Shown here: positions 28,198 to 36,966 of the stretch, piece after piece
How positions within the stretch are numbered: the stretch's first letter is position 1
Layout of the letters: the number at the start of each line of letters is the position of its first letter
NCBI RefSeq assembly: GCF_014645555.1
Contig: NZ_BMLY01000001.1
Span: 949,939-1,013,938, forward strand
DNA: 64,000 nucleotides
Direction of reading: 5' to 3'
Source: Silvimonas amylolytica
GTDB lineage: Bacteria; Pseudomonadota; Gammaproteobacteria; Burkholderiales; Chitinibacteraceae
The notes under the pieces: generated by a model
The model's database searches: none
What the model was told of the DNA's origin: nothing
Seen by the model: the letters and a program-made list of their open reading frames with translations, nothing else
Translations under genes and position numbers: made by a program

Positions 28198-28278
28198 TCA
28201 GCGCTCAGCGCTCATGTAGCAATTGATTTCACAACCGAGACAAACTTCAACGACTTGCGGTTTGGTCCATGTACGCAT
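28198..28278 (-). CDS. pqqA: Coenzyme PQQ precursor peptide PqqA (26 residues)
   Basis: Translating the minus strand gives a 26-residue peptide beginning MRTWTKPQVVEV and ending CLGCEINCYMSAER. The WTKP start and the Glu-x3-Tyr pair (E17, Y21), whose side chains become PQQ, identify it. A GGAGAAAG ribosome site lies eight bases before the ATG, and pqqB follows nine bases after the stop. Three cysteines (13, 16, 20) surround the Glu-Tyr core. The upstream 200 bases to the propeller gene hold a long hairpin and presumably the pqq promoter, which I could not pin down. Confidence 0.95.
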   Translation of the reverse strand: MRTWTKPQVVEVCLGCEINCYMSAER

Positions 28279-28474
28279 GATGCTTTCTCCAGGCTATGGC
28301 AATGCCGGATGGCATCGCCTGTTTAAAAATCCGTCGAAAATCCAGCGAGACTTACTTGATTCACGAGTCCTTGAACGCAGTCATCGAAGCGGCTGCGGCC
28401 ACCCAAACTGACTATAGCTTACGAAAAACATGGGCGCGGCGACATATTTTCTCTACGTTGCCAGGCGGCGGCTG

Positions 28475-28514
28475 ATCAAACGGGCGCGGCCAATGATGGC
28501 CTCGCCCGTTTGAT
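28475..28514 (-). terminator. Strong stem-loop downstream of the beta-propeller gene
   Basis: A 12-bp perfect stem (ATCAAACGGGCG / CGCCCGTTTGAT) encloses a second GGCC/GGCC stem. It starts 16 bases after the propeller-gene stop. There is no T tract on the minus strand, so it may be a Rho-dependent end or mRNA-protecting structure separating this gene from pqqA. Confidence 0.55.
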
Positions 28515-28530
28515 TTTGACCCAGCCGGCT

Positions 28531-31500
28531 TCACTGGAATGCCGCTCCGCTCAACGTGACATTGCCTGTACCGGAAGTCATTACCCAGGTGACAGTCAAT
28601 GTGGCGTTGCCGCTGGCGGTATAGGTCAGTGTGTAGTTGCGGTCGTACTGGCCGCTGACAGTGGCAGAGGTGTCGGTGAAGTCTGCCGCAGAGCCGTCAG
28701 ACAAGTGCGCGGTCAGCTTGCCTCCGCTATTCCAGCCACCCACGTACACGGTCAGAGTGTGTTGTGTGGTGCCAGCCGGAGCGGTAATTGAGAAACCATT
28801 ACCGATGTTGCTGATGTACACGCCATCGTGGTTGCCAGTGACATAGGCCGTGGGTGTGCCGTCGCTCCATGCCGCAGTTCTGAGGTCGTTGGTGTAGATC
28901 ACGGCCGTGCCGGAACCAACGGACTGATAGCCGGTGATCTGCGTGGCAACCGAAGCCTTGCGGTTGAGTGGTGACTCACCCCAATGCACCCAGTCCAGCA
29001 GGCCTGCCGTGGTCAGGTTAACGCTGCTGGCGCTGGCGTTGCTGCCAGTCAGCGTGCCGACGGTAACGACTGGCGCGGTGTTGGTCAGGCTGAAGCTGGC
29101 AGGCGCGGTAATGCCACTGGCCGCTGCGCTCACGCTATAACTGCCAGCGGTGCCATTGGCGGTCAGTTGCGGCGCGGTGGCCAGGCCGTTGACATCGGTC
29201 ACGACGGTGGCGGTATTGCCGCTGGCAAACGTGGCACTGGCGCCGCTGGTGGGTGTGCTGAAGGTCACGCTGACGCCGCTTTGCGCCATGCCGCCGCTAT
29301 TGGTGACCTTGGCCTGCAGGGGAGTGGCAAAAGCGCTGTTGGTGGTCGTGCTTTGTCCCGAGCCGGCGTTGGCCACAACCTGGGCTTGTTGTGTCAGTGC
29401 TGCGCCATTGATCGTGACATTGCCTGTGCCTGCGGCCATCACCCATTTCACCGTCAGTGTTTGCGCAGTGCTACCTGCCTGATAGGTCAGCACGTAGTTG
29501 CGATCAAACTGCCCGGTAGCCAAAGGCGTGGTATCGACGAAATCACTCGTCGAGCCATCAGACAAATGCGCAGTCAGTTTGCCACTGCTATTCCAGCCGC
29601 CGACATGCACGACGAGGGTACGTGGCAGGATGCCGGCCGGTGCGGTGATCGAGAAGCCATTGTTGGTACCGCTCAGATACAAGCCATCGTTATTGCTGCC
29701 GGTGGCGGTAGGCGTGCCATCAGTCCAGCTGAGTGCTCTCAAATCATTGCTGTAGCGGGTAGCGGTGCCGCTCCCCACGATGGTGTAGGCACCCAGTTGT
29801 GCCGTTACCCCCGATTTGCGGTTCAGACTGGCTTCACCCCAGTGCGCCCAGTCGACTGCGCCTTCCGTGGTGAGACTGGTTGTGGTGGTCGCGCTATCGC
29901 CCGTGCCGTTCAGCGATGCGCTGCCGGTACTGCTGGTGGCAATGTTGGTAAGCGAGAAGCTGGTGGTGGCTGCGACGCCTGCCGTTGTGGCAACAACGTT
30001 GTAGCTGCCGGCCGTGCCGTTGGCGGTCAGCTTGGGTGAAGTGGCGATGCCGCTGACGTTGGTGACCACCGTGGCACTACCGCTAAAGCTGGCGCTGGCG
30101 CCACTGGCCGGGGCTGTGAACGTGACACTTACCCCGCTCACCGGTGTGTTGCTGCTGTTTTTGACCACCACTTGCAGGGTATCGGGGAATGCTGTGTTGA
30201 TCGTGGCCGATTGGAGTGAACCACTGGAGATGCTGGCTGTGTTGCTGCTGGCGGCCGTGTTGGTCAGGTTGTAGCTGACGTTGGCCGCTGCGCCAGGTGC
30301 ACTGGCGGTGACGTTATAGTTGCCAGCAGTACTGTTGGCGGTCAGGGTGGGTGCGGTGGCAATCCCGCTGGCATTGGTGACCGCTGTGGCGGTACTTTGT
30401 CCACTAAAGGCGGCTGATGCGCCGGTAGTGGGGGCACTGAAGGTGACCGTCACTCCGCTGACCGGATTGTTGCTGCTGTCTTTGATCTGGGCTTGCAGTG
30501 CAGTGCCAAACGCGGTGCCAACGGCCGTACTTTGTGGTGTGCCCGCAAAGATGGCCAGATTGGTGCTGGCGGCAGACAGCGCTGCGCCGCTCAACGCCAC
30601 ATTGCCGGTACCGGATGCCGCAATCCAGTGCACGGTCAGGTATTGCCCGGCAGAGGCCGCACTGTAGGTCAGCGTGTAATTGCGGTCATACTGGCCGGTG
30701 GCCAGGGTGGTGGTGTCGGTGAAGTCTGCAGCAGAACCGTCAGACAAATGTGCAGTCAGCGTGCCGCTTGTTTTATAGCCGCCCACGTGAACGATCAGCG
30801 TGCGCTGGTTGGTATCAGCCGGCGCTGTGAACTGAAAACCATTGTTCACCGCATTCACGTACACACCGTTGGTGTTGGCTGTCGCCGCTGCCGTGGGTGT
30901 CCCGTTGCTCCAGCTCAAAGGGCGTAGATCATTGTTGTAGGCAACGGCCGGGCCGGCGCCGACGGGCGTGAAATCACTCAGTACCGACGTTGTGCCGGTT
31001 TTGCGGGTAGCCGGGCTTTCACCCCAGTGAATCCAGTCTGTGACGCCTTCCGTGGTCAGGTTGGCGTTGGTTGCCAGACTGGTGCCGGTGCCAGTCAATG
31101 TGCCACCGCTGCTGGTCGGCGGGATCAGACCGTAAACGTGTACAGCGTTATCAAAGGTGGCCAGGTAGACCTTGCCATTGACCACGATGGGCGGCACCCA
31201 TTTGGCCCAGCTGCCCATCCCGTCGCGCGCGCGATTCTGGTTGCTGCTCCAGAGCATGCGGCTGGGGTTCGCGACATCAAAAGCGTAGAAGATACCGGGC
31301 TGCAGACTGCCGTTGGCAACGCCGCTTGCCGAGAACGAGGCCCACAGTACGGCAGAGCCTGCGGTAGTGCCGTTGGCAGAAATGGAAATCGACGGGTCAT
31401 TGCTGATGCCGGAAATCGGGGCGATCGTGCCCTGGGCAACCGGTGCAGTGTTGAAGTTAACGCCGTTAAAGGTAAAGGCTTTCAGTACATCCCGTTCGCC

Positions 31501-32721
31501 ATAGCCAAACAGGGTGTTGTTGTACCAGATGTAGTTCCCGCCCCAGAAACCGCCGGCAGCCGTGCCCGAATACGCATAGGTGGCTTGCCATTCCTGAAAA
31601 ATCCGGTCGCCACTGGCGTTGTACTTGCCCAGGTTACCGGTATCAAACACGTACAGCTTGCCGTCTTTGGCGCCCGCGACCCCCAGGGTGGTGCCTGGGA
31701 TCAGCATAATGCCGCTGCTACCCAGATCCCAATCGTGCACGTTGTCATCTTGTTGGGTGGACGGGGTGAAGTAGTCGTCCATGACCAACCCGTTGGTGCC
31801 CAGCGTCAGTTTGATGATGCTGTCACCGTAATCTTGCCCGCCCGTGTTGAGGTCAAAGTCGCCGTTGCCGGTTTCCATGTAGACACTGCCGGCGCTGTCG
31901 GCTGTCAGTCCAACCCCGCCTTGCCAGATGCCGCTTTCGCCAGAGTTTGGCGACACGCAGAAAATGCCCGTTTGCGCGAGCGTGGCCGCACTATAGGCAA
32001 ATACCCAGCCGTGGTACGGGTCTGTGTCCTGGTGAGAACCAAAAGCGATGAAGATGTTGCCATTCGCCAGCAACAAGCCCGGGCGCTGCCAGTGGTTGAT
32101 GGCGTTGAACGCCAGCATGCCGCCACTGGCGTCGTCGGCTGCGCCCGGTACGCTGCCCTGAATGATGGCCGGTGCCACGATGTCTGCACCTGTTGCCAGG
32201 CTCAACGCGTGAATACGGAAATACGTCACGCCGCTTTCATAGCTCTCGGCAACGACATAAATGGCGCCGGTGTCGGGATCTATGACCGGGGTGGAGGTAA
32301 TGCCTATGTTGGGGTAAAGATCGCGCAGTGCGCAGCACACGGATGCCGGCATGGCTGGCCCCAGATTAACGTGCCAGAGCGGATTGCCCGGGGTGTCGGC
32401 GTCGTAGGCGTAGACGGAGTTGTTTTCCGTGGCGATATACACCACGTTGTGCGTGCCCCGCGCGCCCATGTTCACGCCAGACATATAGAGCGGCTGCGCG
32501 TAGATCTGACCATCCGCCGCAAAGGAATACAGTTTGCCAAAGCTGCTGCTGTTGACGTTGGAAGTATTAAGCGCAGTCTCGGTCAGTGTGGTACCGGTGC
32601 GTGCATTGTCGTAGTGGTACGTGGTGACCTGTGCGTTGGCACCGCAGGTTGCCAGTATCAGTAAAGCGCAGCCGAACAGGCGCAGCAGGCTGCTGCGCCA
32701 GGAGAAGCTTTCCCCGCCCAT
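28531..32721 (-). CDS. Large secreted beta-propeller (PQQ-like repeat) protein with Ig-like and novel repeat modules
   Basis: A 1396-residue exported protein. Signal peptide: MGGESFSWRSSLLRLFGCAL through LATCGANA; the ATG has AAGGA about seven bases upstream. Residues of about 35-550 form a quinoprotein-like beta-propeller (NVVYIATENNSVYAYDADT, GITSTPVIDPDTGAIYVVAE, SAGSVYMETGNGDFD). It contains adjacent cysteines C129-C130. The rest alternates two module types: a module of about 175 residues with an LTTEGxxDWxHWGE motif, NDLRxxSWxDGTPTA and LTVHVGG...LTAHLSDGS (three copies, near 555-735, 935-1115 and 1218-1396), and Big-1-like Ig domains (two copies between the first pair, one between the second pair). 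No C-terminal anchor is seen. It could be an adhesin, a polymer-binding protein or an enzyme. The neighbouring pqq operon may be coincidence. Confidence 0.85.
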   Translation of the reverse strand: MGGESFSWRSSLLRLFGCALLILATCGANAQVTTYHYDNARTGTTLTETALNTSNVNSSSFGKLYSFAADGQIYAQPLYMSGVNMGARGTHNVVYIATENNSVYAYDADTPGNPLWHVNLGPAMPASVCCALRDLYPNIGITSTPVIDPDTGAIYVVAESYESGVTYFRIHALSLATGADIVAPAIIQGSVPGAADDASGGMLAFNAINHWQRPGLLLANGNIFIAFGSHQDTDPYHGWVFAYSAATLAQTGIFCVSPNSGESGIWQGGVGLTADSAGSVYMETGNGDFDLNTGGQDYGDSIIKLTLGTNGLVMDDYFTPSTQQDDNVHDWDLGSSGIMLIPGTTLGVAGAKDGKLYVFDTGNLGKYNASGDRIFQEWQATYAYSGTAAGGFWGGNYIWYNNTLFGYGERDVLKAFTFNGVNFNTAPVAQGTIAPISGISNDPSISISANGTTAGSAVLWASFSASGVANGSLQPGIFYAFDVANPSRMLWSSNQNRARDGMGSWAKWVPPIVVNGKVYLATFDNAVHVYGLIPPTSSGGTLTGTGTSLATNANLTTEGVTDWIHWGESPATRKTGTTSVLSDFTPVGAGPAVAYNNDLRPLSWSNGTPTAAATANTNGVYVNAVNNGFQFTAPADTNQRTLIVHVGGYKTSGTLTAHLSDGSAADFTDTTTLATGQYDRNYTLTYSAASAGQYLTVHWIAASGTGNVALSGAALSAASTNLAIFAGTPQSTAVGTAFGTALQAQIKDSSNNPVSGVTVTFSAPTTGASAAFSGQSTATAVTNASGIATAPTLTANSTAGNYNVTASAPGAAANVSYNLTNTAASSNTASISSGSLQSATINTAFPDTLQVVVKNSSNTPVSGVSVTFTAPASGASASFSGSATVVTNVSGIATSPKLTANGTAGSYNVVATTAGVAATTSFSLTNIATSSTGSASLNGTGDSATTTTSLTTEGAVDWAHWGEASLNRKSGVTAQLGAYTIVGSGTATRYSNDLRALSWTDGTPTATGSNNDGLYLSGTNNGFSITAPAGILPRTLVVHVGGWNSSGKLTAHLSDGSTSDFVDTTPLATGQFDRNYVLTYQAGSTAQTLTVKWVMAAGTGNVTINGAALTQQAQVVANAGSGQSTTTNSAFATPLQAKVTNSGGMAQSGVSVTFSTPTSGASATFASGNTATVVTDVNGLATAPQLTANGTAGSYSVSAAASGITAPASFSLTNTAPVVTVGTLTGSNASASSVNLTTAGLLDWVHWGESPLNRKASVATQITGYQSVGSGTAVIYTNDLRTAAWSDGTPTAYVTGNHDGVYISNIGNGFSITAPAGTTQHTLTVYVGGWNSGGKLTAHLSDGSAADFTDTSATVSGQYDRNYTLTYTASGNATLTVTWVMTSGTGNVTLSGAAFQ

Positions 32722-33335
32722 TATCCCGTCCTTTATTAAGAAATAATTTCTTGAAAATAAAAAATCACTTTCTTTTTTCTTTCCAACAATAAAAGCAAAT
32801 GCCTGAACAAATAGAAAGAAAAACGTGTAAATCCGGCTGCCAACCGGTTGATCCGGGTCGATGTAACCGCGGGTTGAGGTAGTGCGCACACCCGCATCCA
32901 TAAAGGGTTTGCGGTGATTCCGGGTGCGGCAGCATTGAAGTGTTACGGCGATGATCTGGCGGAAAAGAGATCCGGGTTTTTATCCGGTAAGAAAACGGCT
33001 GACGAGGTCGGCTGAGGGCGGCCCGGCCTGATGCGGCCGCGGGCCTGGGTAAATGCTTGTTCAGGCTGTTAGACGGGTGTATTGGGGTGTCAATGCCCCG
33101 CGAAAGCGCGCGCGAAAACTGTTTTTGCAGATCAACCCCACGCAGCTAAAACGTTGAGGAGCAAGGCAGACGTGAGCGCAAGAACAGCCAGGAACGGCAT
33201 GACGGCCAAAGCGTTTGGCCAGGGTTCAATCAGCACGATGGCAATTCATTTCCAGGATGATGCTGCCGGGGGGAAAGGATGCTGAACATCAGTCACTCCG
33301 GCCCTATGAGAGAACCACACCGGGCACTACAACGC

Positions 33336-33375
33336 TGAAACCGGTTTCAAGCGTGAATGAACTGAAACCGATTGC
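33336..33375. promoter_or_regulatory. LacI-type operator palindrome plus half site upstream of the glucanase gene
   Basis: TGAAACCGGTTTCA (33336-33349) is a perfect 14-base palindrome with the central CG usual for LacI/GalR-family operators; flanks ACGC and AGCGT extend it imperfectly. A related half site TGAAACCGATTGC follows at 33363-33375. It lies about 310 bases before the glucanase start. The rest of the 940-base divergent region (32722-33660) contains A/T-rich bases near 33410-33500 and no gene that I can support. Confidence 0.5.
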
Positions 33376-33660
33376 TGCAATGCAACGAAAAAGTCGTGCA
33401 TAACATGCTGAATAATATTTGTATTTTTGTTTTTCAACTCAGTGCACACCCCCACCTCTTATGCATCGAAATTGAACGTTCGTCGGCTGCACACGTGTAG
33501 TTAAATTTAACCTGTTACGGCTGCATCCCGCATTGTCAGCCAATTTTCGTATTGGCGAACGTCTGTCGTAGGGTAATGCATTTACTTGTGTCAGTTTCTG
33601 GTTCAAACAACCATGAGAACGATTTCATGAAGTGCGACCTGAACCGGAGAGACATATAAA

Positions 33661-36258
33661 ATGCGAGGCAATAATAAGTATGTAATTGGTCGGCAACGCT
33701 TGCTGGCGTTGACGATGGCGACCATCACCGCGATTCCGACACCGATGGTAGCAGTGGGTTTGGTGGCGATTTCTCCCGCAGCCCACGCCGCGGCTACCAC
33801 GGGCTACACGCAGCTTGCGGGCGGCCAGGTACAGTTTTATGTGAATGGCGCTGCCTGGGTGGATATCCACTACACCGTCGCCGGTGGCGGTCAGCTGAAT
33901 GTGCGCATGACCAATAGTGGCACCAACAATACCTACACCGTGAGCGGTATCCCCGCGAACGCAGTGGTGACTTATTCATTCACGATTGGCGCCAGCGATG
34001 GCTCCGCGACCGATACCGCCGTGTCCAGCTTTACCTATACCGGCGCTGCGACGCCAACACCGGCGCCCACGCCTGCACCGACACCCGCCCCGACACCGGC
34101 TCCGACGCCTGTACCCACTCCGGCCCCGACACCGACGCCCGCCCCAACGCCGGCAGCCTCTTATGGCGCAACGCAGCTCAGCGGTGGCGTGGTCGCGTTT
34201 TATGCCAATGGTGGTACATGGGCGGATATCCATTACACGGTGAATGGCGGCGGTCAGATCAATGTACGCATGACCAATAGCGGCACCAACAACACGTACC
34301 AGATCACCGGTGTGCCAGCGAATGCCACGATCGTGTATTCGTTCACCATCGGCCAGGCCAATGGCTCGGCCGCAGATACACCACAACAGACCATCACCTA
34401 TACCGGCTCTGGCGCGACGCCAACGCCAACCCCGGCGCCGACGCCTGCCCCAACGCCAGCGCCGACCCCGGCTCCGACACCGGCTCCGACACCGGCCCCA
34501 ACGCCAGCGCCGACCCCGGCTCCGACACCAACGCCTGCACCGTCACCGACTTCTGACACGCCAAACTTTGGTCCCAACGTGCAGATTTTTGACTCCAGCA
34601 CGCCGATCGGCACCATTCAGACTGCGCTGAACAACGCCTTCAGCCCGCAGGTGAACAACCCCAACGCGCAGTTTGGCTCGCAACGTTATGCCTTCCTGTT
34701 CAAGCCGGGTACTTATAGCGGCGTCTACGCCAATCTGGCGTTCTACATGTCGGTGATTGGTCTGGGTCAGCATCCGGACGACGTGACGCTGACCGGTAAC
34801 GTGAATGTCGATAGCGGCTGGAACTACGGCGATACGTCCAATTCCACGCAGAACTTCTGGCGGTCGGCAGAAAACATGGCGATTGTGCCGGACGGCGGTA
34901 CGGATCGTTGGTCCGTCTCCCAGGCTGCGCCGATGCGTCGTATTCACATCGTGGGTAATCTGACACTGGGCCCGTCCAATCAGGGCGATGGTCAGGGTTA
35001 TGCCAGCGGCGGCTACATTGCAGACAGCAAGGTGGATGGCCAGATCACCTCGGGTTCGCAGCAGCAGTGGTACACCCGCGACAGCAATATTGGTGGTTGG
35101 CAAAACGGCGTGTGGAATATGGTGTTCTCTGGCGTAGCCGGTGCACCGGCACAATCGTTCCCGGCGGTTTATGGCAACGGCAACCCGTACACCACGCTGG
35201 CCACCACACCGGTATCGCGCGACAAGCCGTATCTGTATTTCGACACGGCTTCGGGTAAGTACCTGGTGTTTGTACCGTCGCTGCGCACCAACGCTTCCGG
35301 CGCAAGCTGGATCAGCGGTTCGACGGCAGGCACAGCCATTCCGATGAGCCAGTTCTACGTGGTCCAGCCAACCGACACATCGACCACCATCAACGCGGCG
35401 CTGGCACAAGGCCTGAACCTGTTCTTCACACCTGGCACGTACCAACTGTCGGCACCGATCCACATCACCCGGGCAGACACCGTGGTGCTGGGTATTGGCT
35501 TCCCGACACTGGTGCCGAACAACGGTGTCGTCGCCATGCAGGTGGATGACGTGAACGGCGTGCGCATTGCCGGTCTGCTGTTTGATGCCGGTACGGTGAA
35601 CAGCCCGTCTCTGCTGACCGTGGGTACGGCCGGGTCATCGGCGAACCATGCCACTGATCCGACCTCAATCCAGGACGTGTACTTCCGCATTGGTGGCGCC
35701 GTAGCCGGTAAGGCGACCAACAGCCTGACGGTAAACAGCAACAACGTGCTGATCGACCACATCTGGGCATGGCGCGCAGACCATGGCGTGTCGCCGACCG
35801 GGTGGACGGTGAACACGGCCGACACCGGCGTGATTGTGAACGGCAATAACGTGCTGGCGACCGGCCTGTTTGTCGAGCACTACCAGAAGTACAACGTCCA
35901 GTGGAACGGTCAGGGCGGCGAGACGATCTTCTTCCAGAACGAGCTGCCGTACGATGTACCCGACCAGGCCTCATGGATGAGCACGTCGACCAACAATGGC
36001 TACCCCGCCTATTACGTGGCCAGCAACGTGACATCGCATACCGGTTACGGTCTGGGTAGCTACTGCTACTTCAACGTGAACCCTGCCGTGAATGAAAACC
36101 ACAGCTTTGATGTACCCAATGTGTCGGGTGTATCGCTGCATGATGTCTTCACCGTATCGCTGGGCGGCGTAGGTACCGTCACGCATGTGGTCAACAACGT
36201 CGGCTCAACGGCGCAGGGTGTTTCGACCCAACCGCAGAACGTGCTGAACTACCCCTGA
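33661..36258 (+). CDS. Secreted beta-helix glycoside hydrolase (GH55-like) with two CBM56-like domains
   Basis: An 865-residue exported protein with signal peptide ending SPAAHA and a GGAGAG ribosome site. Two near-identical domains of about 80 residues (about 48-128 and 168-248; [33 protein letters not shown]) look like CBM56, a beta-1,3-glucan-binding family. Each is followed by a Pro-Thr linker. The catalytic-looking part (about 300-865) has two tandem right-handed beta-helix starts, [20 protein letters not shown] and [20 protein letters not shown], and conserved stretches [29 protein letters not shown] and [13 protein letters not shown]. Tandem helices suggest GH55 exo-beta-1,3-glucanase; GH87 or another beta-helix family is the alternative. 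It stands alone and ends at a good terminator. Confidence 0.75.
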   Translation: MRGNNKYVIGRQRLLALTMATITAIPTPMVAVGLVAISPAAHAAATTGYTQLAGGQVQFYVNGAAWVDIHYTVAGGGQLNVRMTNSGTNNTYTVSGIPANAVVTYSFTIGASDGSATDTAVSSFTYTGAATPTPAPTPAPTPAPTPAPTPVPTPAPTPTPAPTPAASYGATQLSGGVVAFYANGGTWADIHYTVNGGGQINVRMTNSGTNNTYQITGVPANATIVYSFTIGQANGSAADTPQQTITYTGSGATPTPTPAPTPAPTPAPTPAPTPAPTPAPTPAPTPAPTPTPAPSPTSDTPNFGPNVQIFDSSTPIGTIQTALNNAFSPQVNNPNAQFGSQRYAFLFKPGTYSGVYANLAFYMSVIGLGQHPDDVTLTGNVNVDSGWNYGDTSNSTQNFWRSAENMAIVPDGGTDRWSVSQAAPMRRIHIVGNLTLGPSNQGDGQGYASGGYIADSKVDGQITSGSQQQWYTRDSNIGGWQNGVWNMVFSGVAGAPAQSFPAVYGNGNPYTTLATTPVSRDKPYLYFDTASGKYLVFVPSLRTNASGASWISGSTAGTAIPMSQFYVVQPTDTSTTINAALAQGLNLFFTPGTYQLSAPIHITRADTVVLGIGFPTLVPNNGVVAMQVDDVNGVRIAGLLFDAGTVNSPSLLTVGTAGSSANHATDPTSIQDVYFRIGGAVAGKATNSLTVNSNNVLIDHIWAWRADHGVSPTGWTVNTADTGVIVNGNNVLATGLFVEHYQKYNVQWNGQGGETIFFQNELPYDVPDQASWMSTSTNNGYPAYYVASNVTSHTGYGLGSYCYFNVNPAVNENHSFDVPNVSGVSLHDVFTVSLGGVGTVTHVVNNVGSTAQGVSTQPQNVLNYP
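34051..34155 (+). repeat. Coding repeat: Pro-Thr linker 1 of the glucanase
   Basis: The bases encode repeated Thr-Pro-Ala-Pro units through 6- and 12-base periods (ACGCCGGCGCCG-like). Their high-GC periodicity is due to the linker, not to a CRISPR or satellite array. A second, similar stretch lies at about 34414-34550. Such tracts can expand or shrink by slippage and change linker length. Confidence 0.8.
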
Positions 36259-36337
36259 TCTGGCCCTGGATCAGCCAGGGCCGAGTAACAATCAGGCCCT
36301 CCTGGCCCACAGCCAGGTGAGACCCTGGCTGATGATG

Positions 36338-36370
36338 AACCCCGCATCGCAAGATGCGGGGTTTTATTTT
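36338..36370 (+). terminator. Rho-independent terminator after the glucanase gene
   Basis: An 11-bp perfect stem (AACCCCGCATC / GATGCGGGGTT) with a GCAA tetraloop is followed by TTATTTT. It lies 80 bases after the stop. A second hairpin with arms GGCCCTGG / CCAGGGCC precedes it at about 36265-36285. Confidence 0.9.
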
Positions 36371-36870
36371 GCCCCGGCCCCCAGCGCAATCACTCCGCGC
36401 TGGCCGGTGAATGGCCAGCGCGGACTTCGAGGCTTTTAAGTGCAACCATTTGCTGTCGCCCCTCACGCGGCGATGATCGCAGCCGTGTGGCGATCAGTCA
36501 TGGCCTTCGGAACCGCCCGGCAAAGCCAGGCGATGGCAGAGCCACCGCATGTGAAGATGACCGGTTATAACCGCAGCCACAGCGATTCACTGCGCGTTGT
36601 TGTGTTTTATGCCAGTCACCCGGACACCCCGTTTCTTGAGCCATTACATTGATCTGCGCGGTAAACGCGATGACATGTGCAACGCGCAGGCACTGAGCGG
36701 CGAATTGATCCTCTAGCCCATAACGCGCGAGTATCAGGAAGACAGGCACCCCTTGAACAGGCCCGGTTTTCATCACCCATTGCCGGCCGCCTTGCCGCGT
36801 AAAGCAAACTCAAGAATGCGATGCCTCGCAGCGGCTGTTCGGATCAAGAAGTTGCCGACACCAGTTCGAC

Positions 36871-36944
36871 GGCTGGCGGCAAATCGGCCGAAGCGGAAAT
36901 TCCGAACTCGACATGAGAAGGTCCGGTTACGTGCCTGAAGCGGG
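36871..36944 (+). repeat. Dispersed intergenic repeat, family 2, copy B
   Basis: About 74 bases containing TCGGCCGAAGCGGAAATTCC, then GAACTCGA, then AAGGTCCGGTTAC and CTGAAGCGGG. The minus strand at 50488-50560 carries the same blocks in the same order. The surrounding 600-base gap (36371-36966) has no gene I can support. Confidence 0.6.
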
Positions 36945-36966
36945 CGTGTCGCACGGCAATACCTGT

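Noticed and set aside
31027-32664. 545-codon open frame opposite the beta-propeller gene
   Set aside because: Antisense to a gene with clear domains; no signal or motif of its own.
34051-34550. Regular short repeats that could suggest a CRISPR array
   Set aside because: The periodicity is the Thr-Pro-Ala-Pro linker coding sequence; there are no unique spacers.
34543-35463. 306-codon open frame opposite the glucanase gene
   Set aside because: Antisense shadow, starting in the linker repeat region.
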